DNA of 64,000 nucleotides from Zopfochytrium polystomum (Eukaryota > Chytridiomycota > Chytridiomycetes > Chytridiales > Chytridiaceae). Within the stretch, counting starts at the first letter, position 1. The number at the start of each line of letters is the position of its first letter. The stretch is from contig JAIVFJ010000046.1 in the NCBI GenBank assembly GCA_025765615.1, forward strand, positions 62,001 through 126,000, given 5' to 3'. The translations under genes were made by a program, and so were the position numbers. The notes beneath the pieces are model-generated. The model had not been told where the DNA came from, ran no database searches, and saw only the letters and a program-made list of their open reading frames with translations. This document shows, piece after piece, positions 19,905 through 32,027 of the stretch.

Positions 19905-21073
19905 CTAATGAGAGGAGGAGGAGGGAGCTGAGGACGACGAAGCGGAGGATCCTTTCGCCTCAGCACGATCGACTAACGTCCGGTTCCACAGAAGGTCAAG
20001 CCAGCCCAAGACAGCGGCCTCGACTTCGGGGAGAGCGCGTTCTTCAAGTTCGGCGACCTCTTCTCGGCTGAACCTGCCGAGTACGAATTGTTGCACGTCC
20101 TCACCGCGGCGGTTCCGTGACTCGTCGGGAGGGCGACCTATGCCAATGCGTAAACGGCCAAATTGAGACGACTGAAGGGAGGCCTGGATCGAGCGGACTC
20201 CGTTGTGGCCATTCGATGATGCGCCCGAGGGGTACTTTAGGGACACGGCGGCCAGCCGGCGGTCCAGGTCGTCGTGCAGGACCAAGACGCGGTGAGGGGG
20301 CACTTTGTATTCGTTGGCTAAGGTTTGGGTTGTCAAGTTTGGAAAGAAGACCCATATAAAAAATAAAAAAAAATAAGCGCCAGAACGAAAGAGAAGGAAG
20401 GTCATTGAGATAAAAGTACACACAAGCCTTTTTCACGGGACCGCCGCTGAAATTCATAAAACCCTTTGGCTTAAGGCAGACTACCTCAATTTTTCGCTCC
20501 CCTGAGTGCAAGACCTCGTCAGCGCCAGCGGCATGGGCAGGCTGTTCTCTCTGCCGGTGGAGGTTGCGCGGCGGTGGTGGAGGGAGCGTCATGATGGCGG
20601 CAGCGACGTGACCAGTGACAATAGACGAGGAACGCCACCCGTGCACGACGGCCGGCTGCAGGAGCGGCGCCAAACGGCTGTTCTTTCTGCTGACGCGGCC
20701 GGCGTCGCCAACGTCAAAGCCCTTTTTGCCCAGCCCGAGAACAACTGAGTCCCACCACCTGTCGATGGCCATGACACCGGCGTTGTGGCGCGTGTCGGGA
20801 AGCGCCGAGTTTCCTATTCCCACCAGCTGGGCAACGGGTTACGCGCGTTTGGGGGCGAGTGGAAGGATTGAGCGTGTTGGTCAGGGTTGGTTCCGTAATT
20901 GGATTGTGGTGTGCCTGTGCCTGTGCCACAGGACTAAGCGATGCCATTGTCTGAAAGCAGCTTGCGCCTCGCCAGCGCCAACAGGATCGATTGCCCTCGA
21001 CCGTTCCGTCACCGCCCACACACGCCGCCGAACTTACGAGCACTCGCAGCGGAACTGTCGCCGATCCAGCCAT
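19905..21073 (-). CDS. Peptidyl-tRNA hydrolase (Pth1 family)
   Basis: Exons are complement(21038-21073), complement(20424-20826) and complement(19905-20317); introns are 211 and 106 nt; 283 aa. The enzyme frees tRNA from stalled peptidyl-tRNA (EC 3.1.1.29). Seen in the sequence: LVGIGN followed by DTRHNAG with the catalytic His region near the N-terminus, KPKGFMNFSG, and HDDL with SNGHNGVRSI and FGRLRIGIGRP. These are the Pth signature blocks in the right order. An insertion of about 40 aa rich in Pro and Arg lies between the first two blocks. The tail is Ser-rich. The first exon encodes only 12 residues (MAGSATVPLRVL) and was chosen because its GTAAGT donor joins directly to LVGIGN. Location is mitochondrial or cytosolic; no clear targeting peptide was seen. 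Confidence 0.9.
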
Positions 21074-21895
21074 GGCGATCGGAAACTTTCTGTTTTGTGA
21101 CAAGTCTGAGTAAAACCCGCACGCCGACCCTCGTGCGTCTTGCCCAAGCAAGTCGCCTGTGCAGTCGCCCAACTCGAAAGACTCCAAGCCATTAGGCTTG
21201 AAAGGGGATTGAGAGAAAATCTATCAAACTTCCCGTACTGTTTCGCGATGTGGACTTTTTTATATTTTTTTTTTCCCCCCCGTTTAACTGCGGGTTCTGG
21301 TGCAACAAAATCTTCGCTTGAAACAGCGAAGGCAGGTGGCTGGCTGACGGATTGCTCCAGGTGAACGACGGGAACAAAAGTGGTTGGGTCGTTCACTCCG
21401 GAACTTATGGGAAAGAGATTGATAGAGAAAGAGAGAGAGCGCGCAAATACCGATTACGCAGTTTGGAAGTAAATGCACCGATATGCGTGGTGGGAAAAAA
21501 GGTAACTACAGAACGTGTACTTCGTCTGTGAGGAAGTCGATGTGGACTTCCCTTCACGACTTCACTGCCTTAGTGGAAGGTTCCGATGGAAAAAAAATTG
21601 GAGAAAAAAAATTTCGGCACGCAGGGCGGAGAAAGATAGACATTCTGGGACAGACGGAGTACAAGCTCAGACGAACAGACAGGCAGGCGGACGCAGAGAG
21701 TCAGGCATTCTACCATATCGGGAAAGATTGACAGACAGACAGGCGATGGGACATATGAGCCGAACGAAAAAAAAATTTTCTCGCAAAAAAAAGAGAATGG
21801 AAAACCCACCAATAAATACCTTTGTCTCCAACTTTCAAGTGTGCATGCAGCATTTGGCCCTGCACTCCCTCCTCCAGTCAGCTCCACGACCCACA
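21074..21895. other. Divergent intergenic region
   Basis: This separates the peptidyl-tRNA hydrolase gene (-) from the secreted-protein gene (+). It has T and A tracts around 21258-21280 and 21590-21615 and CAGACAGG-type repeats at 21650-21745. No gene was recognised, although the frame of the next gene stays open upstream to 21515. Confidence 0.4.
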
Positions 21896-22549
21896 ATGGC
21901 GGCGTACCCAACCACCACCACCACAGCCCGCAGCGCTCCGGGTGAGCGCCGACAGCAGCAGCGACGACGGGCAGCAACCTCCTCTTCTTCTTTTACGGCC
22001 GTCGTCGGTTTCGCCGTGGCCACCGCGCTGCTCGCGTTGTTGAGTGGGGGGATCTCGGGCACTGCTGGCCAGGGCTCGTCGTCGTCGACCTCCACGTCCA
22101 CCACGACTTACTCGATCCAAAGCGGCTTCTTCAACGGGTGGTGCTCTACAGCGACCGTCTTCACCACGCAGCTGAACCTGCACGTCGCTAACATCACGGC
22201 GTCCAACTTTCCCGCGACCTCGGCCTGCCCGACGTCGACGCAGACGCCCGCCGCCGCGTGCGGGCTGCCCCGCTTCTCGGCCACCGTGACGGACGCCTTT
22301 TACGGCGACCAGGTCAAAATCACAAACTGGACCGGCGGCGACAGGGTGTTCAACGGCGACAAGTTCACCGTCTCGCTCGCCGACGGCGTGAGGTACTACG
22401 GCGGGAGCTTGTCGCTGGAGATGCCGTGCTCGGCGGACGTTGACCCGAGGACCATTCGGTTGTCTTTTGCGTTTTCTCCCACGGTTTCTGTGATGACTGT
22501 TGCGTCTGCTGGCTTGACCAAGGTTTTGGTTGACTCCTCCAGCGTGTAG
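21896..22549 (+). CDS. Predicted secreted or surface protein, family unknown
   Basis: 217 aa from the ATG at 21896. An Arg/Gln-rich N-terminus is followed by a hydrophobic helix (VVGFAVATALLALLSGGIS, about residues 37-55), then a Ser/Thr-rich spacer and a beta-rich domain with several Cys and two N-glycosylation sites (NIT, NWT). This fits a signal-anchored or secreted protein. I do not recognise the fold. Longer in-frame starts exist upstream (about 21747, 21798), but they would bury the hydrophobic segment. The neighbour DUF1769 gene starts 226 bp downstream on the same strand. Confidence 0.7.
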   Translation: MAAYPTTTTTARSAPGERRQQQRRRAATSSSSFTAVVGFAVATALLALLSGGISGTAGQGSSSSTSTSTTTYSIQSGFFNGWCSTATVFTTQLNLHVANITASNFPATSACPTSTQTPAAACGLPRFSATVTDAFYGDQVKITNWTGGDRVFNGDKFTVSLADGVRYYGGSLSLEMPCSADVDPRTIRLSFAFSPTVSVMTVASAGLTKVLVDSSSV

Positions 22550-22775
22550 AAAGCGGGTCTCCCATTTTCGGTTGTTTGTTGCATTCTTTCAATTCGGTTC
22601 GATTCAAAAGCTCTGTGGATGTAAAACGAAACCAAACGAATAAAAAAAGTGACAATGGTGTTCACCATTTTGCATTCAGCTAACCGAAAGAAGGCTTGGT
22701 CACTGTTCTGTCTGTTGGTTTGGATGGGTTCTTTGTTTTTCCCCCCCCTGGTTTGACAATCCAAGCAGATCTTGC

Positions 22776-24007
22776 ATGGCGATGACCTCATCATCTTCTT
22801 CTGCTGCAGGTGCCTCCGATCTTGTCGCCAAGGGCGGCGATTCCACCGACCCCGCTACCCCACGTCTTCTCATCCTGGCTGGGGTTTCCCAGCACGACTG
22901 CACCGTGCAGATCCCCGTCAACGACGACACCCATCCGGTCTTCATCGAGTCAAAGTATGCGTTCGTTCGCCTCGTCTACAGAGTTCGAAACTACAAGGGC
23001 CACGGCATCGGGTCGGAGGCGCCCATCGAGAACTGCCCGTACTTCGTCGACCACCCCGAACGCAAGCGCTTGTTCTCCATTCAGATGCAGCTCAAGTTCA
23101 AGCAAGTTCGTTGCATTTTTTGTTTTCCTTTCACTCCCCACTTCACTCGTTCTGCGCTTGGGCTGCAGCCCCAGCTTCGTCTGGGGGGTGCTAACCCTGG
23201 TTCCCGGCCACTTGCCTTATCAGGACTTCCTCGTGGACGACATCTTGTTCGGCTGTTTCTTTGAAAAGCCAGTGTTTCATCCACCCATGGTCTGGCTTCC
23301 TCTGCAGCTGGCGACATTCATCGACCCCACCTTTGGCAGCGACATCCATTCGCCCAAGCCGTGGTTCGCCAGCATCGCGATCACGAGCATGAACGCCATC
23401 AACGTCAAGGCGTGCCCCACGCCCGCAGCCACCAGCGCCACCCCGCACGACGAAATTTTCGGAAAGTGGGTCTGGGGCGGCAAGGAAAAGGAGCTGGAGG
23501 AGGACCACGCGCTGCTGCTGCAAAACCACGGCGGAACGTCGGCCGGCATCCTCGAGCGCAAGCAAGCGGCAGCCTCGGTCAAGGTTCCGTCGTCCCACAA
23601 GATGGACAGCTTTTCTGCGCGGAGAAAGTTTTTCACGAAGAAGCAGAACCGCACGGGAGTCTTTTACTCGAAGGATCATGTCTACAACATGGAGGTAGTG
23701 AACCGTTTCTTTTTCTCTATCTCTCACAATTAAAGGGGAATAGGGAGATCGTCCGAGACTCTCCGGCAGCCAGACTCAACGTGAACGTTTGTGCTAATAT
23801 TTTTCCCTCTCTCACTTTCTTCGGTGCATGCAGGTGTACTCGCCGTTCGTGGATTGGAACACGTTCCAGGTGAACATGGCCGGTGTTTCGATCGGGATGC
23901 AAAAGTACCTGAACGACCAGGCGTTCCACTACGTTTTCAAGTCGAAGTCGCTGGACGAGTCACTCTTCTGCTTGAAGATGGAGACGGCGGCGACGACACC
24001 GTCTTGA
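22776..24007 (+). CDS. DUF1769-family fungal protein
   Basis: Exons are 22776-23105, 23224-23694 and 23834-24007; 324 aa, with all introns in phase 0. The N-terminal part carries LILAGVSQHDC, and after the first intron comes DFLVDDILFGCFFEKPV, then FIDPTFGSDIHSPKPWF. These match my recollection of the DUF1769 (PF08588) pattern found in fungi. A central insertion rich in Glu and Lys separates this from the C-terminal block VYSPFVDWNTFQV...GMQKYLNDQ. No transmembrane helix or signal peptide was seen. The function of the family is unknown to me. Confidence 0.8.
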
Positions 24008-24461
24008 CGGGTCCAGTCAGATGTTAATGGACAGACTGCGGGCTGCCGTGAGGCAGGCCTCTTTTCGCTGCTTGTGTGTGGGTGTGTGTGTGTGTGTTTT
24101 TTTTTGTTTTTTTTTTTTTTCTTTTCATTGGCTTGGCAACATACAGGACATGCTATGGATCGAGTCTCAGAAGCTTGCCGTGCGAACACGCGGGAGACAA
24201 TCGATGATGGCGCGCGGGAACTTCAGCACCGCTCGGCTCGCCTTGTCGGAATGGCCTGGTTTGTCTTTCAGGGCGCCGTGGGAGGGACAGGGCGTGCGCG
24301 CGTGACCGACGGGGCTGGCCGACAAGACAGCCCCGAGCATCTGACAGACAGACATCAAAAAGTTTAGAAAAGAAAATGTCGGAAAAAAAAGGGGGGGGGG
24401 GAAAAAAAAAGAAAGAAGGGGGGAGCAAAATTAAATTGAAAGTAAATTATAATCCGTAATA
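24008..24461. other. Intergenic region with GT/T tract and G/A tracts
   Basis: This spacer between two plus-strand genes contains TGTGTG and T tracts at 24075-24125 and G8-10/A9 runs at 24380-24420. It should include the promoter of the zinc-cluster gene. No gene was seen. Confidence 0.45.
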
Positions 24462-27400
24462 ATGGCCCCGGTGGTCTCCGACGATGCCGCCGCCGACACA
24501 GCTGCCCCCGAAAACGGCACTCTCGACGCTCTGGACGACGCTGTGGCTCCGCCTCCTTCCAACAAGAAAGATCCAACCACCGGCCGCCGCCGCCGCCGCC
24601 GTTACGGCAGCGAGGCCGCCGCCCTCGCTTCGTTAGGTTTTGGTTCTTCTTCTTCTTCTTCTGTCGGGACTCCCACACGCAGCAGCAGCAGCAGCAGCAG
24701 CAGCAGCACTGGCAATGATGAATCCGCCACCGAGGACGACGAGGGCGACCATGACAAGGGGGAGGGGGAACAACAAGCGCAGGAACAGCAGCAGCAGCAG
24801 CAGCAGCTTTTCCCCTTCACGAAATCAACCACCAACTCGACCGCTGCTCCCTCTCCCGTCTCCACAAGCGCGCCCACTATCTCGTCCCCTCCCGTCTCCT
24901 CCTCCTCCTCCGCACCATCGTCAGCAACCTCCCCTGCAACGACTTCATTCTCTCCCCATTCAACCTCCGAAAGCCACGCTCCACCACCACCTGAAGGTCT
25001 TTTCACACCGACGAATTCGGCGTCTTCCCAGTTGCCTTTCCAGTTACCTCCGCCGACGACCTCCGGATCGAGGGCCTCCTCCAGAGTGGTGCCGTGGCGA
25101 TGGTCAGTATGGGTGGCTTGATTCTATGTTTGCCTTTGGCGGGAAGCTTTCTTACTTAGAGTGCCTCGTTCGCCCTCGTTCTTACTCCCCCAGGTCGTGC
25201 GAAACATGCCGTTCTCGGAAGACAAAATGCGACGGCGTGCGACCGGCCTGCGGGTTCTGCGTGAAACGGGGAATATATCCATGCACATTTCTTGGCAACA
25301 AGACCCGCGTAGACGAGCAGCTCGCATCCAAACATCGCGCCCAGATCGACAGACGCCGTCGCAAAATGGCGGAGCAGCAGCCGATGCAAACGTTCGATCC
25401 AGCCCTTCCCATGCACGGGCTGTCGCACCTTGAATCCGATGCGGGAGTCGACGCATTCGTTCCATCCGTTGGATCGGATGCGCCAAAGCCAGATCCCGGC
25501 TCGTCTGTCGAACCGGCAGCGAGACCGCAAAAGCTTCCTAAGAAGCGGGCAAAAAAGAAGACCACTGGTGGCGAAGCGCCAGCATCTATCGCACCGGCGT
25601 CGCTGCCCTCGGAGGGGGCCAAGCCCGTTTTCGATAATGTTTCGAAAACGCTTGGCGAGAAGGAGTTGCTCCCGGACCCGCTCCCTGCCTGGAGTGTACC
25701 CCCGGAACTGGACGATCTCAACAGTGGAGAAGACATTCTCGTTGACGATTTGGTCGACTTCATGGGGGATACTGAGACCCTGTTTGGAACCAGCGGATCG
25801 CTCCCGCCCACCCGTTATTCGAAAGATAATGAAAGTCCCACCGCGGGTTTAAATCGTACAGCTGGACCAGATCGCCGAATGTCCGAACCCGACGTGAAAT
25901 CGCTTGTAGAGTTGATCAGTAGCTTCTCTTTTGGTCTTTCTCCCGAGTCGGAGGCGTACCTTCAAAGTGCGATGAAGACCTTGCCCAAGCCTCCACCGAT
26001 GAAGTCATATCGCAGGCCGGGTGCCAGCGACGAGGAGGAACGAATGCTTGCAGAAACCTTCTTCGAGCTGCCGTTCCCGGTGTCGTTCGTTCACAGAAAG
26101 ACCGTGTTGAACAACCTCGAAGGGACAAGTCCACTACTGCGGTGAGCAATTTAATTAATTCTTCACGAGTTTTACAATCCACGCGCCCTAAATATATTTT
26201 TCACGCTGTGGATGAAGAATGGCGATCTGCGCTGTGGCCGCGGGTTTGGTGTGGAAGCCCATCATGAGCCAAGAAGATGCAAACTGGTACGGCTCGAAAG
26301 CGCGCCAGATTGCAGAGGAAGCAATAGAAGATCCGTCCATCGAAAACGTTCAGGGTTTCCTCATTATGGGATACACGACTTTGAGATTCGGAACTGACTC
26401 GGTTGGCTGGCAGGCCCTCGGAATGGCCTGCAGAATGGCTCTATATCTGCGGCTAGACATTGATCCCGACGACTTAAGGCTAGATGTATCTTGGGTCGAG
26501 AAAGAAACTCGAAGGCGGTGTTGGGCCGCTTGCTACTTGTTCGATCGAAGTGAGGCTCTTTCTCTCCCTCTCTTGAATTTTTCAACAATATGAACGAAGG
26601 CTGACCAAACGGGGTTTCTCGTTCCAGTTAGCGCCGGCCTCCGAGGACGAGTCCCAATCATCAAGCGCGATCTCGCCTCGCTGCCATCTCTTTGCAGAGA
26701 GGACATTTGGCGGAGTCGTTCCGACCCGGATGAGCTCCTTTCCCAGTACCTAGCCCACCGATCTCCATCAGAGAACTTGTCAAACTACATCGTGCGGCAC
26801 GCTGAGCTTGTCATAACATCCACCGAACTAGCCAATCCGGCGTGTCTCACGGCCGACAGCGATCTCCTCACCGTTGTCGAGGAGGCTGTCCACAGGCAAA
26901 TTTCGCGTTGGGTTCGCGGCTTGCCTGCTCAGCACAGCTATGTCATTACTGGTGAATGGAGTCGAAACTCCATCGAATTTGGAACGGCGCTCTGGGACGT
27001 TCAAATAGGGGTTTTTTGTGGACACCACGGAATGATTTGCGCTCTCCATCACCGCCGACTCAAGCTTTACCTTCATTACCTCAAAAAGTGTTTGCAATCT
27101 GGTGCCACCCACCCGTCGCTGTTTGCGTCACACAAAGGCGGCGACAATATCATCACGCTTCATCGTTCCCTGGAAGCGGTCAAGACAATGGCCCGGGTCT
27201 TTTCCTTCCTCCACGCGGACAAGCACCAAATAACTCGAGTTCCCCCCGTCATGCTTTTCTTTGCCCTGGAAGGCCTGACCACCCTCATCATGATCGACGC
27301 CGCCGCCGCGGCCCTGGACGCGCTCTACGAGTCTGCGTCCTCGGAGATCGCCGCGCGGCTGCCCGTCCGCACCGTCCCCACTCGCCACGCCCTCACCAAA

Positions 27401-28372
27401 ATCATCACCGACTACCTCAAGTTCCTCCACATCCTCGCCCTCCCCGCCGACAGCATCGTCGCCGTCAACACCTTCCTCGCCTTCTTCCGCGTCTCGGGCG
27501 GCAAAGTGCTCGACGACGAGCGCGAAACCATGCGCCTCGTCCGCACCGTGCTCCTCGACGACCACCGCTCCGCCGCCGCCGCCGCCGCCGCCGCTGCTGC
27601 TGCTGCGGCGGCCGGTAAGAGCGCCAGCGAAAACTTTGTGCTGTTCAAGGGAGCGCTGCGCGGCTGGTACGCCCGCCGGCGCGTGCTGCTGCCGACCGTG
27701 CGCGAGCTGCTCGCCACCGCCGCCGCCGTGACCGCCGGCGGCATGGTTGGCGCCGGCGCCGGCGCTGGCGCCGCCACCGGAAGGGACGAGGCCGTGCCAG
27801 TCGCCGCGTACGGTCGCGCCTCGGCGGCCGCGACGGCCCCGCGGACGTGGACCGCCGGCCGCGGCGGCGGCGGAGGAGGAGGAGGAGGAGGCGTCCTCCT
27901 GCAGCCGCCGACCGACCAGGACGACGTGTCGGGCGTCCTGTCGACGCTGGAGCGGCTCGTGCGCGGCGTGGCGGGGCGAGGCGGCGGCGGCGGCGGCGGC
28001 GGCGGCGGCTACGGCAGCGCCGCGGCGTCGGCGGCGACCGACGATTTCCTGGTGTTTGGCGGCTCGGGGCTCGGCGGAGGCGTTGGCGGCGTAGGCGGTG
28101 GCGGCGGATCGCCGCGACGCGGTGTGTCCGCGGCGGCGCTGTCGTTTGTTCGCGAGGCGTCCATCGCCGCCAGCGAAGGCAGCGTGGCCTCGGCGTTTGG
28201 GCTTGTTGGCGACGACGACGACGACGACGACGAGGGCGGCGAGGACGAGGTGGCGAGCCTGCTGAGGGAGATTTTGAGCTCGTCGTCCGAGACGGGGGGT
28301 CTGGTTGGATCTGGGGATATGGAGGGAGTCAACGGAGTCGAGGATGGCTTTATGATTTTCCCTGGGGCGTGA
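24462..28372 (+). CDS. Zn(II)2Cys6 fungal-type transcription factor
   Basis: Exons are 24462-25102, 25194-26141, 26218-26549 and 26628-28372; 1221 aa. The zinc cluster lies at Cys 216, 219, 226, 233, 236 and 244 (CETCRSRKTKC, then CGFCVKRGIYPC) and binds DNA. The first intron splits the codon just before it. A fungal-specific transcription factor domain follows, with SPLLRMAICAVAAGL, the YTTLRFG region and the LFDRISAGLRGR block, each rebuilt across an intron. The N-terminal 210 residues are Ser-, Gln- and Pro-rich. The C-terminal 350 residues hold long Ala, Gly and Asp runs (27571-27610, 27863-27890, 27983-28010, 28211-28233) and probably act as a disordered activation region. Target genes cannot be deduced. 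Confidence 0.9.
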
Positions 28373-28621
28373 ATTTTGGGGGACGAGGAGGATGGGGTGG
28401 GTTTTGGTTCGTTGGCCCAGGGGTCCGCCGGTTACTTTTTCTTTCTTACGTTTTGTATTTTAATCTATCCCTTGTTTGGCTTTCCCGCGTATCCTTTCGT
28501 TTCCAATTGTTTCGTTCGCATTCCGCAATACGTAAATTCTATTCATTTTTTTGCTGCCGTGGTGGATGTTCCGAAAGGAAAGCCCACAAGCAAGGAGGGG
28601 GGAAAGAAAACCCCCCCCTAA

Positions 28622-28793
28622 TCACAAGAACCACGCAACCGCCAACAGCACGGAATAAACCACCGCGACGCAAATCACCAGCTCGCCCAGGTTCGCCGCC
28701 CAGAGATAGCACGTGCTCAGCACCTTCGTCCGGATGCCCGGCGGCGCGCGCAGCGCCGGCCCGTCGCCGTGTTCGCCTAACCTCCCGTCCACA

Positions 28794-28827
<34 letters not shown>

Positions 28828-30890
28828 CCAAGTCCCGCATGGGAATGCTCTCGAAGCCCTTTGGCGCCGCGGGCGACGCCGCCGACGACGGCGGCGGGCG
28901 TCGCCACGGCCGCTGCAGGGCGGCGGCGGCGAGTGCCAGGATCGGCGAGAGGCCCGCGAGGGTGACGTACCAGCCGTAGATGCGCAGCTGCGGGGGCAGC
29001 GCGCACTTGCCGATGCGGTGGGCGGCGTCGAACGAGGGCGCGGTCGACGGGTCGGTGAGGGAGAGGACCGCGAAGCCGGGGTAGACGTTGCCCTGCAGCC
29101 ACGAGAAGGTCGCGATTGTGTGCTGGTTGTTTGTTTTGTTTTTTTTTTTGGTTTTTTTTTTTTTTTTTTTTGTTGGAAGAGTTTTTGGAGGGGGAAATGG
29201 CGCGCGGGTGGGCGGTTGGCTGGGAGATGAGTTATGGGGGCTGAGAATCAGGGAATTATGAGCCCCTTCTTGCGACAAACCTCGGTTGCGTTGTGCGTTT
29301 GAGATTGGTGACGGTAAACACCTGAAGAATCAAACAATGAAAGCGGAGGATTGTCAGCAGAGTTGTCAGAGTGCATCCTGCACAATACACACAATCGTCG
29401 TGATCATCTCCAGAGAGCACAAGATACGGCTTGATCTTGTCCAGGAGGAGCGTCGAGATAGGCTCCGTTATCAAATCTGGGCGGGGGGCACGTGGCGTTA
29501 GACGAGCGCGAAGAAGAAAAACCGAAAAAAAAAAAAAAAAGGAAATAAAAAATGCTCACTTTGATATTGATAACCAGCGTACTGCTGAATCAGCGGACGG
29601 TTTCGCAGTGGGCCGCAATCGCTTAGGTCCGGACGGTACAGAGGAACATGCGTCAGTAGGATGCGAGGGTTTTTCGACGAGTCTGGCGCGAGTCGGTTGT
29701 CGTGGGCATTATATAAAGGGGAGGGGTCAGTAAACAAAATTGCGACGAACCGCTGGACACGGGGGAAAATTGAGTGCGCCCTCCACCTTCCGCGAGAAAT
29801 CGGGTCAATGCTTGCTTCGCCTCCTGGTGAAACGGCGAGTCCGGGGCGGCACTAAGGCTGATGCTGTCCACCGCCACTATTGTGTGTCCCGAGACGTTGA
29901 AAGCGTAGTCGGTTGGTCCAAAGACCTTGTGGAATCGAGCGTACGCGTCTGGAATGACTATTTTTTTATTTTTTAGAAAAACTGCGTCAGCGAAACCATT
30001 TCCACGGATCGCAGCCACTAAAACAAAACACAGGCCGCAACTGTTTTGAAAGCCAATGTCGTGATTTCCAGCGATCGTCTTGACTGTCGTTCGGGGCGGC
30101 GTTGCGAATATCCGATTCCACCGCTTCAACTCTGGCTGAAAGAGAAATCTTTTTGAACTAAATGTTAACCACCTCGAAGAGTTTTGAATGCCCTCTCATC
30201 CCCTTCCCCGCGGGGCTTACTCTCTGTCGCCGACCCATTCACGACCGCCGTCAAACAGGTCACCAAGAATTATCACGTAGTCTGGGCTGAGGTAGGAAGA
30301 GATCAGCCGGTAGTTTCGGCGCATGAACACGTCCGAGTAAAACTGTGTGAGCGAAAGTAAAAGGCCCTGAAAAAATGGAGTGTCGGGCAAGCCGAAGGAA
30401 TTGTTTTGAGTAACACAGAAGGTCGCCTGCCTGAGCAAAAAGACCCGAAAAAAATAATTACCGGCTGTTGTCGGTACGAAAACGCATCCGTCAGCTGCGG
30501 GTCGCCCAGCAACAACAGATGCGAGGGCGTTGATCGGTTCTGGGGCGTCGTAACCATTTGGTTTGGACGGTTGACATTTTTCAGCTGCATCCTGGAGCAC
30601 TCACATTCGGGGAAAGTTTGGGCCAGCGGCAGCTCAAAATGTACAGCCGGGGCAGCACGAATTCGCATACGATCAAGTTGAGCAACCACACCGCAACGAC
30701 GGCTATGTCGACTTTCAGTTAGGCGCTGCACTGCCACCATCCCACCACACCATCACACACGCACACCCCCCCACAAAAAAAAAAAAAAAAAAAAAAAGGG
30801 AAGTTGGGGCGATGGTCAAAGCGAAGTGAGCTGGGGGCCCCACGAACCGTTCCGGCGCAGAAGGCGGAGGGTGGCGGTCAGTGGCCGCAT
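28622..30890 (-). CDS. Cdc1/Ted1/MPPE1-like metallophosphoesterase (GPI-anchor remodelling family)
   Basis: Ten exons, complement of 28622-29122, 29281-29321, 29393-29476, 29560-29682, 29787-29957, 30042-30157, 30221-30366, 30462-30539, 30605-30711 and 30848-30890, sum to 470 codons. An N-terminal transmembrane helix (VVAVWLLNLIVCEFVL) is followed by the metal-binding blocks of calcineurin-like phosphoesterases: GDPQ, GDLFDGG, GNHDIGF, VDSISL, THVPLYRP and GDDHDD. Two hydrophobic segments close the protein. Members act in the ER or Golgi and remove ethanolamine phosphate from GPI-anchor mannose. The donor and acceptor choices were guided by family order; those around 30158-30220 and 29958-30041 are the least certain. 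An Asp-rich run (8 Asp) lies before the last helix. Confidence 0.87.
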
Positions 30891-31669
30891 GGCCAGCTTG
30901 GTGGCGGCGGTGGCGGCAGTAGAAGCGAAAGGAGGAGAGTGATGGCGGAGCGCGTCCGCAGGGTGCTTCGAAAGTCGTGGGCCGTCTGGAGCGATGGGCA
31001 CGGCGACCACCGATCGTCGTCTCATCCGCCGCTGCGGGCTGCTCGGTCGTTTGCTCGCTCGGCGCGCGCGGAGTGTGTGTGATTTGGGTGGGGTTGGGCG
31101 AGAAATCAATAAAAAGGAAGACAGGGCGGCAGTGCAATCCACACTTTTCAGCGCCCAAATGCACAGCCGATGCTAACTTATCGCCTCGCCCTGCTTGCCT
31201 TGGTGGAAAGCATTTCGAAGGCGGAAAGAGGCCGCGCGATGGTGGACTTAGAAATAATCGATAAATACCCAATAAAACGAGATGATTCCGGGACGGCAGT
31301 ATTTAACACGGAGAACAAGCAAGATGAAGCTTCGACTGTGCACCGCAAGTGCACCATAAGATTGGACGATTGGACCCTAGTTCTGAATCTAACCACAGGA
31401 GTCCATTACAGCACCCAAGAACAAAATTGTTGCACACTCCCACAATTTTCGACAAGCATTGGCAAACTTGGTTTGTTTCCCTGTCTGAAACATTTTGACG
31501 CATTTGCGATTGCAATACACTCACATACAATGTATGCAACAGCTGCTGCAAAGAAGACTTGCTTGAAGTATCACTCCATCTTGTACAACTCATGGAAGAA
31601 GGATGTCCTCCAAGTACTGACTATTTTACCTGTGCTTTCAAATGCAATGAACCTCCTGCCAGAAGTACA
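30891..31669. other. Intergenic region upstream of the Cdc1-like gene and left flank of element 2
   Basis: This holds the promoter of the Cdc1-like gene and about 500 bp without a recognisable gene. An open frame of 182 codons crosses into the LTR but has no domain. Confidence 0.4.
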
Positions 31670-31674
31670 CTCTG

Positions 31675-32027
31675 TGTCAGGAACAGGGCAGGACAGGACA
31701 AGGCAGACAAGGAACTGAGAGGAGTGATGATTGTATTGGAAACAATAATTCACTTGAGGGATGGGACAGGTCCCCCATCCCCCTTTTATACCTTTTGAGA
31801 GTCTTCCTTGTCAAGACTCAAAGAAAGTTCCAGAAAGAGCAATTAGTAATACAATGATACCAATGATACCAATGACAACAAGACAAGTCAGGAAAGCAAA
31901 GAAGGTTCCAGAAGGTTCCACAAGGTTCCATGAAGGAATGTTCTAGAAGGTTCCAGAAGGTTCCAGAAGGTTCCATGAAGGAATGTTCTAGAATGTTCCA
32001 GAGGTTTCCAGAGGGTGATTCATAACA
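31675..32027 (-). repeat. 3' LTR of element 2
   Basis: 353 bp, identical by eye to 34503-34855. It carries the 22-unit GAA/TTC array (31900-32009 in reverse). Confidence 0.95.

Noticed and set aside
27847..28965. 372-codon Arg-rich ORF
   Set aside because: It is a shifted reading of the GC-rich repeats of the zinc-cluster gene and runs past its stop; no domain.
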